Notes: a model not told the origin generated them from the sequence alone. Shown: positions 18,466 through 28,285, counted from the stretch's first letter. The stretch is DNA of 64,000 nt from Ignavibacteria bacterium (GCA_030693705.1 JAUYAB010000078.1:33068-97067), one strand, 5' to 3'. Numbers and translations are program-made.

Positions 18466-19277
18466 CTATAAATCGCGGCGGAAAGATACCCGACAACCTG
18501 CTGGTAATCGAGAGAAACTTCTCCGGAGGTTGTACGGTGAATAACTTTCGCTTTATTTTGTTTTTGTTCGATGGCTTTTAATGCAGCAAGAATAAGTCCG
18601 CCGCCGCATGCTTCGCTTTTGCCGGAATTCAAATCGCGCATTAATCCATTATAATCAAGCGCCTCAATGTACCCGGCAATTTTTGCATCCATGATATCTG
18701 CTTTTTTTTGCGAATGATAATGCGATAGATCCGAACTTACGACGACCAACGTTTCATCATTTAAAACAGAAGAAAGACTTTCAGCAAGCGCTTCAACATA
18801 AATTTCATTTTGATCTCCCATAACAACGGGAACGATCGTAAAATTATTTAAAACGGTTTGCAGAAAAGGAAGTTGAACTTCGATAGCATGTTCTTCCCGA
18901 TGCCCTTCTTTTCCACGGTAAATTCTTTTTGAACCCTTCACTAATAATTCAGAAACATCATGATTCACGGGTACAAGTCCAAGTGGAGTTCCGTAAGCAT
19001 CGCCGTCATAAATTGAAATGCCGGGAAAATATTCGTGGTGGCTGGGCGAAAGAATTATTACGGTTGAATATTTTTTCCCGTTAATTGCATTGTAACCGTA
19101 GGCGGCGGTTAATCCGGAGTAAGCATATCCTGCGTGCGGAGCAATAATCGTATGCAAATTCGGAAAAAGAAAATCGTTTGTTGCTGTATCCAGCATCTTT
19201 TGAATTTGCGTTTGTAAAATGCCCGGTTTTTCGGGATAAAAATATCCGGCAAAATGTGGTGGTCTATTTTCTTTCAC
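18462..19277 (-). CDS. amrB: AmmeMemoRadiSam system protein B (Memo-like)
   Basis: A 271-residue member of the Memo family, which is related in fold to class III extradiol dioxygenases. The metal-site positions of the family are visible: HAGYAYSG, the SPSHHEYF loop, SSDLSHYH and the cysteine of EACGGG. No secretion signal is seen. The start is a GTG inside the end of the AMMECR1 gene (14-base overlap), so the two are translationally coupled. It is the last gene of a minus-strand operon led by tryptophanase. Enzymatic activity is unproven in the family. Confidence 0.88.
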   Translation of the reverse strand: MKENRPPHFAGYFYPEKPGILQTQIQKMLDTATNDFLFPNLHTIIAPHAGYAYSGLTAAYGYNAINGKKYSTVIILSPSHHEYFPGISIYDGDAYGTPLGLVPVNHDVSELLVKGSKRIYRGKEGHREEHAIEVQLPFLQTVLNNFTIVPVVMGDQNEIYVEALAESLSSVLNDETLVVVSSDLSHYHSQKKADIMDAKIAGYIEALDYNGLMRDLNSGKSEACGGGLILAALKAIEQKQNKAKVIHRTTSGEVSLDYQQVVGYLSAAIYS

Positions 19278-19845
19278 CGGTCAGATCTCTGTGTTGTTCT
19301 TCGTGAAAAATTTCAGCGGTGAAAGTTTTTATGTTTAAAAATCTTGTGCGCCACCAATAAGGATCAGCGCCGGCTTTTTGACATAACGCCGTTAAAAAAT
19401 CTTCGACTCCAAATCTGTTTTCAGTTGCCACTTGAGGCAGCAATAATCCATGCGCATCGGGTTCGTCTAAAATCAATCCATGCGTACCAATTTTAATCTC
19501 ATTATAATTTGAAATCGGAACAGCCGGAGTTAACACTGAAATTTCTATTAAGAGCCGGCCTATTTCTTCGGCTGATACCGGAGGAAATCTCGGATCTTCA
19601 AGTGCCGAGAGTCTTGCAACTTCCCAAATAGTTTCTGCAAGCGGGGTGTTTGCAGCAACATAGCCGATACAGCCGCGCAATTGTCTCGACTTTGTTAGCG
19701 TTACAAAACATCCCGTGTACATACTAAGCGATGGATGACGTTTATAATCAATTTCCGGCATAGACGGGAACTCTTCATAGATCGATTCAAGAGATTGCCT
19801 CGCGATTAAAAGCAAAATTCCCTTTTCATCTTTTGTTAGAAACAT
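19264..19845 (-). CDS. amrA: AmmeMemoRadiSam system protein A (AMMECR1 domain)
   Basis: A 193-residue AMMECR1-domain protein. The family signature LRGCIGYV lies at about residues 53-60, and a second conserved block, GLILDEPDAHGLLLPQVA, lies in the C-terminal half. The biochemical role of AMMECR1 proteins is unknown. In bacteria they recur next to Memo and a radical SAM enzyme, as here. It starts 10 bases after the end of the preceding gene and overlaps the following Memo gene by 14 bases, so all probably share one mRNA. Confidence 0.88.
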   Translation of the reverse strand: MFLTKDEKGILLLIARQSLESIYEEFPSMPEIDYKRHPSLSMYTGCFVTLTKSRQLRGCIGYVAANTPLAETIWEVARLSALEDPRFPPVSAEEIGRLLIEISVLTPAVPISNYNEIKIGTHGLILDEPDAHGLLLPQVATENRFGVEDFLTALCQKAGADPYWWRTRFLNIKTFTAEIFHEEQHRDLTGERK

Positions 19846-19855
19846 AGCTTCCTCT

Positions 19856-20686
19856 TTAAGTATTCACAAGAATAATTTCCACGATTTGTTTTTCCTTTAT
19901 AAGAAAAAGGAATTTTTTGTAAACGAAAAACGAATCAACAGCGTAATTAGGAATATTTTTGTTCAGAACATCCGAGAAAAAAAGCAAGTTGTTTGCTGTG
20001 TCCCAAATATAAAAATGCTGGATGAATATTTCATCTTTTTTCTCGTGAAAAGTGAAGTAAAGGAAATCACCTTTTTTAATGTATTCGACCTGCCCGGAGA
20101 ATGAAAAATCTGAAATGGCGTTTCTTATACAATCGAATTGAGGATCCTCATTTAACGGATTAAAAACTTCCGGAAAAAGGTAATCGGTGTATGATTTTTT
20201 TGCATGAGCTTCTTCTTTTAAAAGATTAACCTGCGCATATTCTTCGCCAAGGTTGCTGATGATATCACCTGTAAGCAAATCAATTTCCACATAAAACCTT
20301 CCTTCAAACTGCTGTTGAAAAGCGATGATCTTTTCGTTGTCGGAAAAGAAATAGGTCAGCGTTTCATTCTGCCAGAGAATTTTCTTCTGCTTCAGATCGT
20401 AAGCAAAAAATCCTTTGTGGTGCGGCATATCGGGCTTTCGGTAGAAATGAAAAATAATAATGTCGTTTTCCACCGCTTCAATTCCGATCCATGCTTTTTC
20501 TTCAAATTGAAAGTTGGAAAATATCTTTGTTTTGGTTGAAAGATCGTAGCAAGAAAAAAACACTTCTCTTGTTTTGGGATCGCGCTCTTCAAGAACAAGT
20601 TTGTCGGTTTCGGAAATCAGTATCCGCCAGATCTGTTTTTTGTTGTTATGCTTTAAATATCTTTTGAATTTTTTTTTGCCGATCAT
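19856..20686 (-). CDS. Conserved protein of unknown function (DUF4905-like)
   Basis: A 276-residue protein with no signal peptide or membrane segment. It is rich in aromatic residues and in repeated short beta-strand patterns (for example KTREVFFSCYDLSTKTKIFS, KGFFAYDLKQKKILW, FYVEIDLLTGDIIS, IQHFYIWDTANNLLFF), as in propeller-like proteins. It resembles DUF4905 by memory, but this was not verified. It overlaps the tnaA stop by 4 bases (ATGA) and precedes the AMMECR1 gene by 10 bases, so it belongs to the tryptophanase operon. Confidence 0.6.
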   Translation of the reverse strand: MIGKKKFKRYLKHNNKKQIWRILISETDKLVLEERDPKTREVFFSCYDLSTKTKIFSNFQFEEKAWIGIEAVENDIIIFHFYRKPDMPHHKGFFAYDLKQKKILWQNETLTYFFSDNEKIIAFQQQFEGRFYVEIDLLTGDIISNLGEEYAQVNLLKEEAHAKKSYTDYLFPEVFNPLNEDPQFDCIRNAISDFSFSGQVEYIKKGDFLYFTFHEKKDEIFIQHFYIWDTANNLLFFSDVLNKNIPNYAVDSFFVYKKFLFLIKEKQIVEIILVNT

Positions 20687-22053
20687 ACCGGTTCAAACCT
20701 CGCTGTAAAATGACGAAGCATTGGAGCTTCATAAGTAAATTTAAAGCCGCGCATTTTTTCCCGCTGCTTGAAAGTTTCAATTACTACTTCGCTCACATAA
20801 TCAATATGACTTTGCGTATAAACTCTGCGGGGAATTGCCAAACGAACAAGCTCCATAGGCGGAGAAATCATGTTTCCGTTTTCATCATTCTTACCAAACA
20901 TTACGCTTCCGATTTCTACAGAACGAATTCCGCCTTCGATATATAAGGCGCAAACAATTGCCTGCCCCGGAAATTGATACGGAGGAATTTCGGGTAAAAA
21001 CCTTTTTGCATCGAGATAAATTGCGTGTCCGCCGGGCGGTTCAATAATCGGCACTCCGGCAGCGACTAATTTATCGCCGAGATAAGCAACACTGCGAATT
21101 CTGTAATGGAGATAATGTTCATCCAAAACTTCTTCCAAGCCTTGAGCAACGGCTTCCAGATCTCTTCCGGCAAGTCCGCCGTATGTTGGAAAACCTTCCG
21201 TAACAATTAATAGATTGCGGCATTGCATTGCAAGCTTTTCATCTTGCATCGCTAAAAATCCGCCGATGTTTACAAGTGCGTCTTTCTTTGCGCTCATGGT
21301 AATACCGTCAGCGTATGAAAAAATTTCCTGCGCAATTTCAAGCGGTGATTTATCCTTGTATCCCGCTTCTCTTGTTTTGATGAAGTAGGCGTTTTCCGCA
21401 AATCGGCACGCATCAATAAAAAGAGGGATTCCATACTTGTTGCAAACTTCTTTCGTTTCGCGGATGTTCTGCATCGAAACCGGCTGCCCACCGCCGGAAT
21501 TATTTGTAATGGTAATCATACATAGAGGAATATTTTCTTTCCCTTTTTCTTGAATAAATTTTTCGAGTTTTTCAACATCCATATTTCCTTTAAAATCGGC
21601 GCGAATTTCAGGATGCTTTCCGATTTCATTCAGAAAATCATCCGCTTCAGCGCCGGAAAACTCAATGTTTGCACGGGTAGTATCAAAGTGGGTATTGTTC
21701 GGAAAATATTTTCCTTTTCCACCGACAATAGAAAAAAGAATTTTTTCAGCCGCTCTTCCCTGGTGTGTTGGAATAATAAATTTCATTCCTGTAATTTTTC
21801 TTATCGCTTCTTCAAAACGATAAAATGATTTTGATCCGGCATATGATTCATCGCCTTGCATGATTCCCGCCCACTGCGCGGCGCTCATTGCGGAGGTTCC
21901 GCTGTCGGTAAGCAAATCGATCAGTACATCATCTGCATGAATGAGAAACGGATTGTATCCGGCATCTTTTAAAATAATTTCGCGCTCTTCTTTTGTAGTA
22001 AAACGTATCGGCTCCACAGATTTTATTTTGAATGGTTCAATTATGGTTTTCAT
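20683..22053 (-). CDS. tnaA: Tryptophanase (tryptophan indole-lyase)
   Basis: PLP-dependent beta-eliminating lyase that splits tryptophan to indole, pyruvate and ammonia. The 456-residue protein has the PLP-binding lysine in MSAKKDALVNIGG and the PTHQGR phosphate-site block. Overall it resembles both tryptophanase and tyrosine phenol-lyase. The residue that is Arg in tyrosine phenol-lyase (SMERG) is Ile here (SVEIG), as in tryptophanase, and RFAENAYFIK also matches tryptophanase. No tnaC-like leader peptide was recognised upstream. It is the first gene of a four-gene minus-strand run with a DUF4905-like protein, AMMECR1 and Memo. Confidence 0.88.
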   Translation of the reverse strand: MKTIIEPFKIKSVEPIRFTTKEEREIILKDAGYNPFLIHADDVLIDLLTDSGTSAMSAAQWAGIMQGDESYAGSKSFYRFEEAIRKITGMKFIIPTHQGRAAEKILFSIVGGKGKYFPNNTHFDTTRANIEFSGAEADDFLNEIGKHPEIRADFKGNMDVEKLEKFIQEKGKENIPLCMITITNNSGGGQPVSMQNIRETKEVCNKYGIPLFIDACRFAENAYFIKTREAGYKDKSPLEIAQEIFSYADGITMSAKKDALVNIGGFLAMQDEKLAMQCRNLLIVTEGFPTYGGLAGRDLEAVAQGLEEVLDEHYLHYRIRSVAYLGDKLVAAGVPIIEPPGGHAIYLDAKRFLPEIPPYQFPGQAIVCALYIEGGIRSVEIGSVMFGKNDENGNMISPPMELVRLAIPRRVYTQSHIDYVSEVVIETFKQREKMRGFKFTYEAPMLRHFTARFEPV

Positions 22054-22354
22054 AAAACTTTTCTTATTAATTTTTAAAATATTACAAGTAAACTACTTCA
22101 ATAGTTTTTGAGAGACAAATGGTTCAAAGAGTAAAAGAAGTGTTGATTTATATAATGAGTTTGTTTTGGTGTGATTAACGATAAAGGAAGGGGAAAATAA
22201 CACAAAGGTGTTATTCTCTAACCTGAAGTTTTATTTAAATTCATTTTACTATTTTATTCAAATTTAGTAATATTGCAGGGCAACGAATTGAATTGTTCTG
22301 CAATGTTGAGTTAATCTAAAATAATTTAACTAATTATCATTGAAAGGGATTTAT
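22054..22354. other. Intergenic region between divergent genes
   Basis: Divergent promoter region for tnaA (leftward) and a lipoprotein gene (rightward). It holds one perfect hairpin, AATAACAC-aaag-GTGTTATT at 22196-22215, which is not followed by a T-tract. It could be an operator or an RNA structure. No coding region or tRNA was seen. Confidence 0.5.
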
Positions 22355-23146
22355 ATGAAATTCTATGCTCATCTTTTTGTTGTTACTTTTATTTTCTTTC
22401 TCGTACTTACCGGTTGTAAGAAAAATGATGATGTAACCGATCCGGGAACAACTACAGAAACACTTTCCGATGACGAAGTGGCAGACGCTGTTGCAAAATC
22501 ATTGGTTTCAGGTGAAAGCGGCTGCGGACTTACCGGAGTCGTTAATATTTCAGCGGAAAACTCAAACGGTACAGTTTTAACTCTGCAACCAAATAATCTT
22601 AACGCTCCCAATATTGATTCCACCATTCACAAAACAGGCAACACAACCTATGCAACTTATGATTACTACCTTTCTTTGAAAATTCGTTTTATAAAAAAGG
22701 GACAGGAATATCTAATTTATCCGCCTACCTGTGATACCGCAAAAGTAAATATCATGGCGTATGGCAGCGTTACGGCAAAAACCGGAAGATATTCTTATCA
22801 TGATTCCACTTATCTAAGCAACACTTATTTATCAGGCATTTCTCCATCGTCTGATACGATAACTTTAAGTGGTATTGCTTACTATTTCAGTACCTTTACC
22901 GTTACGGCAACAAATAAGACTTACACGCTGGCAACGATGATGACCTTTACTTCATTGAAAGCGCCGAAATCAACCAATCAAATTTCAAGCGGTACGGTAA
23001 CCGTTGCTTTGGAAGCTACGCTGAAATCCGGTAAAAAAGTTAACTATACGGGAACGATTACTTTTATTGGAAATCAAACTGCCACATTAACTTTTAATGG
23101 CAAAACATATACTATCAATTTGAATTCAGGTTCCGTTACTGTGTAA
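22355..23146 (+). CDS. Putative lipoprotein of unknown function
   Basis: A 263-residue lipoprotein. A 20-residue signal peptide ends in the lipobox LTGC (Cys21), followed by KKNDD. The mature part is Thr/Ser/Gly-rich and predicted beta-strand-rich, with repeated TYTL/TFT motifs toward the C-terminus, as in surface-exposed beta proteins. A TTG 15 bases upstream is in frame, but the ATG at 22355 follows a GAAAGGG ribosome-binding site and starts the signal peptide properly. No family was recognised. Confidence 0.75.
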   Translation: MKFYAHLFVVTFIFFLVLTGCKKNDDVTDPGTTTETLSDDEVADAVAKSLVSGESGCGLTGVVNISAENSNGTVLTLQPNNLNAPNIDSTIHKTGNTTYATYDYYLSLKIRFIKKGQEYLIYPPTCDTAKVNIMAYGSVTAKTGRYSYHDSTYLSNTYLSGISPSSDTITLSGIAYYFSTFTVTATNKTYTLATMMTFTSLKAPKSTNQISSGTVTVALEATLKSGKKVNYTGTITFIGNQTATLTFNGKTYTINLNSGSVTV

Positions 23147-23176
23147 CTCATGGTGATCCGGTTCTGATGAAAACTC

Positions 23177-23275
23177 ATCTTAATCGTAATCGTAATCTTA
23201 CTCGTTTTTAGATAGCTAATGCAGATTCAGCCAAAGGCTGACAGGTAAGAAAAAGATTATGATTACGATTAAGAC
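23177..23275. repeat. 21-bp inverted repeat around a short hairpin
   Basis: The arms at 23179-23199 and 23253-23273 match with one mismatch in 21 bases when inverted. The motif is TTAATCGTAATCG. The 53-base centre contains a CAGCC-aaa-GGCTG hairpin at 23227-23239. A related, weaker element is at 51189-51247. It probably works as a transcript end or an RNA-stabilising structure after the lipoprotein gene. Confidence 0.75.
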
Positions 23276-23341
23276 ATCAATTCCGTTTTTTGCGTAGCGT
23301 AAGTGTGTAATTATTTAATAAACATAAAGGAAAAAGAAAAC

Positions 23342-24166
23342 ATGAGCGAATTCGAGAATCAACCACAAAGCGAGCAAGTTCCTATTGAAGAACAAGAACC
23401 GGAATTAAGTCATTCCGATAAACTTGTGGGAGTTTTTTCAGAACCGGGGAAAACATTTGCAAGCATCGCCAAATTTCCGATCAAAACAATTGACTGGCTG
23501 CTTCCCGTTTTAGCAATGTTTGTAGTCGTTATCATTTCTCAAATTATCATGATGGGCAATCCTCAGATAAAAGCTGAGATGAAACAGAAACAGATGGAGC
23601 CAATTGAAAAACAGCTTCAAGAGCAGGTTGATAAAGGAACTATAACAAAACAGCAAGCCGAAGAACAAATGCAAACCATGGAAGATCAGATGGATAAAAT
23701 GGGTGGTACGATTGGTAAAGTTTTTATGGCTATCAGTATTCTGGTTATCGGTTTTATCGCTTATTTGGTTATCGCCGGCTTCTATTTCTTGGTGATAAAA
23801 TTTATTTTTAAAGCGGATGGGACATACAAGCATGTATTGGTAACAACCGGATTAACCAGTTACATCGGTATTATCAGCATGGTGCTCGTAACTATCTTTG
23901 CATTGTTTACCGGAAAAATGGCGCGTGATGTTTCTGCGGCAACTTTATTCTCTGTTGATGCGAAAACATTTGTCGGTTTTCTCCTTGCAAAATTGGATGT
24001 CTTCTCAATATGGATGTACTTTGTTATAGCGTTGGGAATGACAAAACTTTTTAATGCAGGTGATTCTAAAAAATACTACTATTTTATATTCGGCACATGG
24101 ATAGTATGGAGTTTCATCGTCTTCTTCTTGATGAAATCAATTCCCTTCCTACAAAACTTTGCTTAA
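23342..24166 (+). CDS. YIP1-family membrane protein
   Basis: A 274-residue integral membrane protein. A cytoplasmic N-terminal stretch is followed by KLVGVFSEPGKTFASIAKFP, typical of bacterial YIP1-domain proteins. There are about five membrane segments, at roughly residues 47-67, 120-150, 165-190, 215-233 and 245-265. A long Gln/Glu/Lys-rich soluble loop between the first two looks like a coiled coil. An upstream in-frame start at 23303 exists, but AAAGGAAAAAG precedes the ATG at 23342. The function of bacterial YIP1 proteins is unknown. Confidence 0.75.
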   Translation: MSEFENQPQSEQVPIEEQEPELSHSDKLVGVFSEPGKTFASIAKFPIKTIDWLLPVLAMFVVVIISQIIMMGNPQIKAEMKQKQMEPIEKQLQEQVDKGTITKQQAEEQMQTMEDQMDKMGGTIGKVFMAISILVIGFIAYLVIAGFYFLVIKFIFKADGTYKHVLVTTGLTSYIGIISMVLVTIFALFTGKMARDVSAATLFSVDAKTFVGFLLAKLDVFSIWMYFVIALGMTKLFNAGDSKKYYYFIFGTWIVWSFIVFFLMKSIPFLQNFA

Positions 24167-24249
24167 CAATTCCTAAATGATGAATGCAGAATAAACGTTT
24201 AATTTATTCTGCATTCATGTTTAACAAGCACGCGGCAAATCGTTTATTC

Positions 24250-27200
24250 TTATTCAATGTTTACTGTAAGCGTATCGATAGCAGAGTTGTTTGACAAACC
24301 GGTGTTGTCTATAACTTTAAGTTCAACTTTGTAAACACCGGGTTTTTCAAAAACATGGCTACACTCAATCCCTTCTTTCGTTGTCCCATCTTCAAACCGC
24401 CAGATGTATTTTGATATCGCACCATCGGGATCGGATGATTTGTCTGCTCTGAGTTTTACCGGTTTGTTGGCAAAACCGTTAATCGATTTTTCGGTTACGG
24501 CAACCGGCTGAGCATTTACAAAGATCTGCTTTTTGTAAAATGAACCGTTACAACTTGATGCAGAAGATGTACTTATTGTAAGCATGACGGTATATTTGCC
24601 CGGTTTGGCAAATGAATGCGTTGCGTTTTGAAGTTGCGCAGAAGTGCCGTCCCCAAAGTCCCATCTATACCCGGTAATCGAAAATCCTTTTGCGATTGAA
24701 GAAGAAGCGTCAAACGAAATATTCTCGTTTGTGGCAGCGCTATCAAGGCTTATGTAATTGGCGATTGGAGATTCAATTGCGGATACAATTAATTCATCGG
24801 CGCTGGTATTATCGCATTGCCCGACTTGCTCACCGGTTATAGTAAGAAGCGCTTTATAAACTCCCGGTTCTTTATAAACATGCGCGATTTTCTCACCGCT
24901 TCCGGTGTTGCCATCACCAAAATCCCAAAAGAATCCGTTTACGATGCCGTCTGAATCTGTAGATTTGCCGCCGTCAAACTCAACCGGTGAGCCGGCACAA
25001 ACTGTCTTATCGGCGCCGGCAATTGCTACGGGAGATTCAGCCACGGTAATAATTTTTGTAGCGATTCCGTAATTGCATTCAAGTCCCGAATTATCAACTA
25101 CTTTTAATTTTGCCTGATAGACGCCTCCTTTTTTGAAAGCTTTCGTAACGATTTGACCTTCAGCGGTTGAGCTGTCACCGAAATCCCAATAATATTTAAG
25201 CTGTCCGCCTTCAGGATCGTATGAAGCGGAGGCATCAAAACTTATTACTTCTCCGCCGCATGCAATTACATCCGGACCGGCATTAGCTGCCGGCGGAGCG
25301 TTAATCTCAAGAACGCTGAAAGCTTGAGCAGTTGAATTACTTAATCCATGTTGATCATCCACGGTTAGAATGATCGGATACTTGCCGGGTTTCTTAAAAA
25401 TGTTGTTTACTTTTTCACCTTCTATTTTTGGAAAATCAGCGCCAAAGTTCCACGAATAGATCAGCTTATCCCTATCGTTATCGGTTGAAGTGGATGCGTC
25501 AAAATTAACGATCAGATCGCAAGTGCTTGCAATATGATTAATTCTTGCTACCGGAGCCGTATTTACAAAAACGGAAGCGGTATCAACTCCAATATTATTT
25601 GAAACGTTCATATTATCCTTTACTGTTAGAATTGCCAGATAAAGTCCCGGCTCGGTAAATTTTCTTTTTACCTGAGCTTTATCGGCTGAGGACTTTCCAT
25701 CGCTGAAAGACCATTGATAAGAGACAATTTGACCGTCGTTATCAAACGAATGTGAACCGTCGAACGTTAACTCTTCGTTAGGAGCGCACTGTTGGTCAAT
25801 TCCGGCTTTCGCTATTGGTCGATCATTCACCGTTACAATTAATTGATCTGAATCTAAAGCTTCGGGATGACCCGATTCATCTTTGACCGTAAGCTCAACC
25901 GTATATTTACCCGGCTTGCTAAAGATATATTCCGCATTTATCTGATCCGAGAAAGGTTTGCCGTCAACAGTCCATTGATATTCATTTATTTTTCCATCGG
26001 GATCAACTGATCTTGATGCAGAGAATCTCGCTGTTTCGTTTTGCGCTATTAAGATATCGGATCCGGCATCGGCAACCGGAATCGCATTTATCTTTACCTG
26101 AAACTCTGTTGAGGTTTGCGCGTTACTCAGACCGGAATTATCGGTAACCGTAAGTCTAACCTTAAAAATTCCCGGAGATTTATACGTGTGTATAGTCTTA
26201 ATATCATTGCTTGAAGAGCCGTCGCCAAAGTCCCAGAAAAATTTTATTATCTGTCCGTCACTGTCGGTTGATTTTGAAGCATCAAAACTAATTTCTCTCT
26301 TTGTTGAATAAATATCACCGCCACCGATAGCAACCGGAGGAGCATTAACCCGAACGGTTTTTACAACTGATGTAGTTGAAGTTAATGTTCCCGAATTATC
26401 AGTAACCGTAAGTTTCACTTCATAAGTGCCGGGTTTAGCATAGGAATGTTCATTCTTAATTCCGGAAGCCGTAGCGCCATCTCCGAAATCCCATTGGTAA
26501 GAAATAATAGTGCCGTCCGGATCGGAAGACTGAAAAGCATCAAACAAATCAGTTTGTGAAATTGCCAGATAAGCATCTTTTCCGGCATTTGCTATAGGAG
26601 GCGCATTAACAATAATTTTTAGTTTCGCAATGGCAGAACTATTTGAGACCGCAGCATTATCTGTAACTTTAAGTGATACATCATAACTTCCCGGTTTATT
26701 AAATTCATGTTCTGCTTTCGCTCGGGTTGAGCGTGAGCCATCTCCGAAATCCCATTCGTAATTAACGATCTCACCGTCTTTATCGCTGCTGTTTGAAGCG
26801 TCAAATGCAATCTTTTCGTTAACGGCAATAGTTCTATTTTCTCCCGGTACTGCCGTTGGGCGTGCATTTACCCAAACAAGTAGTGAATCCTTGTTAAAGT
26901 TACATGGTGAAATTGAATTATCTTGAACCGTGAGCATTACGGAATATTTCCCCGGAAGTGTGTAAGTGTGTGTTATCGTCTTCCCAAGTCCTTCTTTGCC
27001 ATCGCCAAAATTCCATGAATAGAGTTTAATATTACCATCGTTATCATAAGAGGCGGAAGCATTAAAGTTTACGGTCTCGTTTGGTGCAGCGGTAATATTA
27101 TTTCCTGCTTTTGCTACCGGTTGATCGTTTATGGTTACAGTGAAATTAGTGATAACGCTATTTTCAATTTGTCCGGAACCATCGCGTGCGATTAATTCTA

Positions 27201-28284
27201 CATCGTACGTTCCCGGTCCTGCAAACTGACGAATTACCTTGCATCCATTATCAATTTTCCCATCGTTGAATTTCCAAAAAAATTCAATCGGATCATTTTC
27301 TTTGTCAAAACTTGAACAACCGTTCAGCTCAACAGAAACGCAATCGGGAAGGTATTGTTCGTGATGATTAATCACCGGTCTGGTATTTTCTCCAGGTACT
27401 TCCACGGGGAGTTCGATAGGAATTGGATTGTTCTTTGAATCGGTTACGTAAAAAGCTACATCATTAATAATTTTGCCGCCGGGTCCAAATTGAATTGCAC
27501 ACTTTTTGTTTAACTCATAAGGTTTTAAAGTAACAGTCTGTTTGAACCATTGCCCGTTTTCGGAGGAACTTAAAACTATTCCTGAACGAAAAGGAGTTTG
27601 AAGTAAAAGCCCCGTTCCATCTCCATCAAAATTATGAAGTACAATTACGGAATCGTTCCCTGGAGACATGAATTTTAACTGCACGGCTTTTTGATGAATA
27701 AGCAGCCTTATTGTTGGAGCATAAGAAAATATTTGAAGTCCTTCAACAGGAAGATTTTCCGAAATGGAATTGCTTACGGCGACATCAAAAACGTTTGCGT
27801 CATTGCCTTCTCTACCTTTAACAACCAACTTGAAGTAATAATAGTTATCAATCAGTTCTCCCTGTTGTGGTGTAAAGTTCGAAAGCGGGAACCAATAATT
27901 ATCCAAAAGTCCGTTCCAGCTTGCAACCATCTCTTTTATTAATGTACCGCTGAAAGGTTCAACCGGGTGTTCGGCTGGAATGAGATTACTTTCGTTTGAA
28001 AACACTCCGGCGCCCCCGTAAAACGCAAAAGATGTTTTTGTGTTCCACTCGCCCCAGCTCTGGTCAAGACCTTTGCCGCAGTCTATGTCAAATATTTTTA
28101 GATAAAGTTGTTCGGAAACCGACTTAGGAATTTTAATAAAAAATATCTGATATGAGTTTGGATCTCCCTCTTCGCGGTTCGCTTCCGAACCATAATTAAC
28201 AAATAACGATTTTTGCTGAGGAAACAGAGCCGTACTTAATAACGCTATCAAGACAAACAAAAATTTTGTGCTTAGTTTTTTCAT
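24250..28284 (-). CDS. Large secreted protein with twelve PKD domains
   Basis: A protein of about 1344 residues. A signal peptide at the N-terminus (MKKLSTKFLFVLIALLSTA) is followed by a beta-rich region of about 300 residues and then twelve consecutive PKD domains of about 85 residues. These are recognisable by repeated WDFGDG/WNFGDG and the F..PG.Y.V.LTV.D closing strand. PKD arrays are extracellular beta-sandwich spacers in adhesins and surface enzymes; no catalytic domain is visible. The start at 28284 lies 1 base after the upstream gene's stop, so translation is coupled. An earlier in-frame start (28344) would overlap that gene. No C-terminal sorting domain is apparent. Confidence 0.88.
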   Translation of the reverse strand: MKKLSTKFLFVLIALLSTALFPQQKSLFVNYGSEANREEGDPNSYQIFFIKIPKSVSEQLYLKIFDIDCGKGLDQSWGEWNTKTSFAFYGGAGVFSNESNLIPAEHPVEPFSGTLIKEMVASWNGLLDNYWFPLSNFTPQQGELIDNYYYFKLVVKGREGNDANVFDVAVSNSISENLPVEGLQIFSYAPTIRLLIHQKAVQLKFMSPGNDSVIVLHNFDGDGTGLLLQTPFRSGIVLSSSENGQWFKQTVTLKPYELNKKCAIQFGPGGKIINDVAFYVTDSKNNPIPIELPVEVPGENTRPVINHHEQYLPDCVSVELNGCSSFDKENDPIEFFWKFNDGKIDNGCKVIRQFAGPGTYDVELIARDGSGQIENSVITNFTVTINDQPVAKAGNNITAAPNETVNFNASASYDNDGNIKLYSWNFGDGKEGLGKTITHTYTLPGKYSVMLTVQDNSISPCNFNKDSLLVWVNARPTAVPGENRTIAVNEKIAFDASNSSDKDGEIVNYEWDFGDGSRSTRAKAEHEFNKPGSYDVSLKVTDNAAVSNSSAIAKLKIIVNAPPIANAGKDAYLAISQTDLFDAFQSSDPDGTIISYQWDFGDGATASGIKNEHSYAKPGTYEVKLTVTDNSGTLTSTTSVVKTVRVNAPPVAIGGGDIYSTKREISFDASKSTDSDGQIIKFFWDFGDGSSSNDIKTIHTYKSPGIFKVRLTVTDNSGLSNAQTSTEFQVKINAIPVADAGSDILIAQNETARFSASRSVDPDGKINEYQWTVDGKPFSDQINAEYIFSKPGKYTVELTVKDESGHPEALDSDQLIVTVNDRPIAKAGIDQQCAPNEELTFDGSHSFDNDGQIVSYQWSFSDGKSSADKAQVKRKFTEPGLYLAILTVKDNMNVSNNIGVDTASVFVNTAPVARINHIASTCDLIVNFDASTSTDNDRDKLIYSWNFGADFPKIEGEKVNNIFKKPGKYPIILTVDDQHGLSNSTAQAFSVLEINAPPAANAGPDVIACGGEVISFDASASYDPEGGQLKYYWDFGDSSTAEGQIVTKAFKKGGVYQAKLKVVDNSGLECNYGIATKIITVAESPVAIAGADKTVCAGSPVEFDGGKSTDSDGIVNGFFWDFGDGNTGSGEKIAHVYKEPGVYKALLTITGEQVGQCDNTSADELIVSAIESPIANYISLDSAATNENISFDASSSIAKGFSITGYRWDFGDGTSAQLQNATHSFAKPGKYTVMLTISTSSASSCNGSFYKKQIFVNAQPVAVTEKSINGFANKPVKLRADKSSDPDGAISKYIWRFEDGTTKEGIECSHVFEKPGVYKVELKVIDNTGLSNNSAIDTLTVNIE

Positions 28285-28285
28285 A

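Noticed and set aside
20683..22053. Tyrosine phenol-lyase
   Set aside because: The Arg that marks this enzyme is replaced by Ile as in tryptophanase, and the RFAENAYF block also matches tryptophanase.
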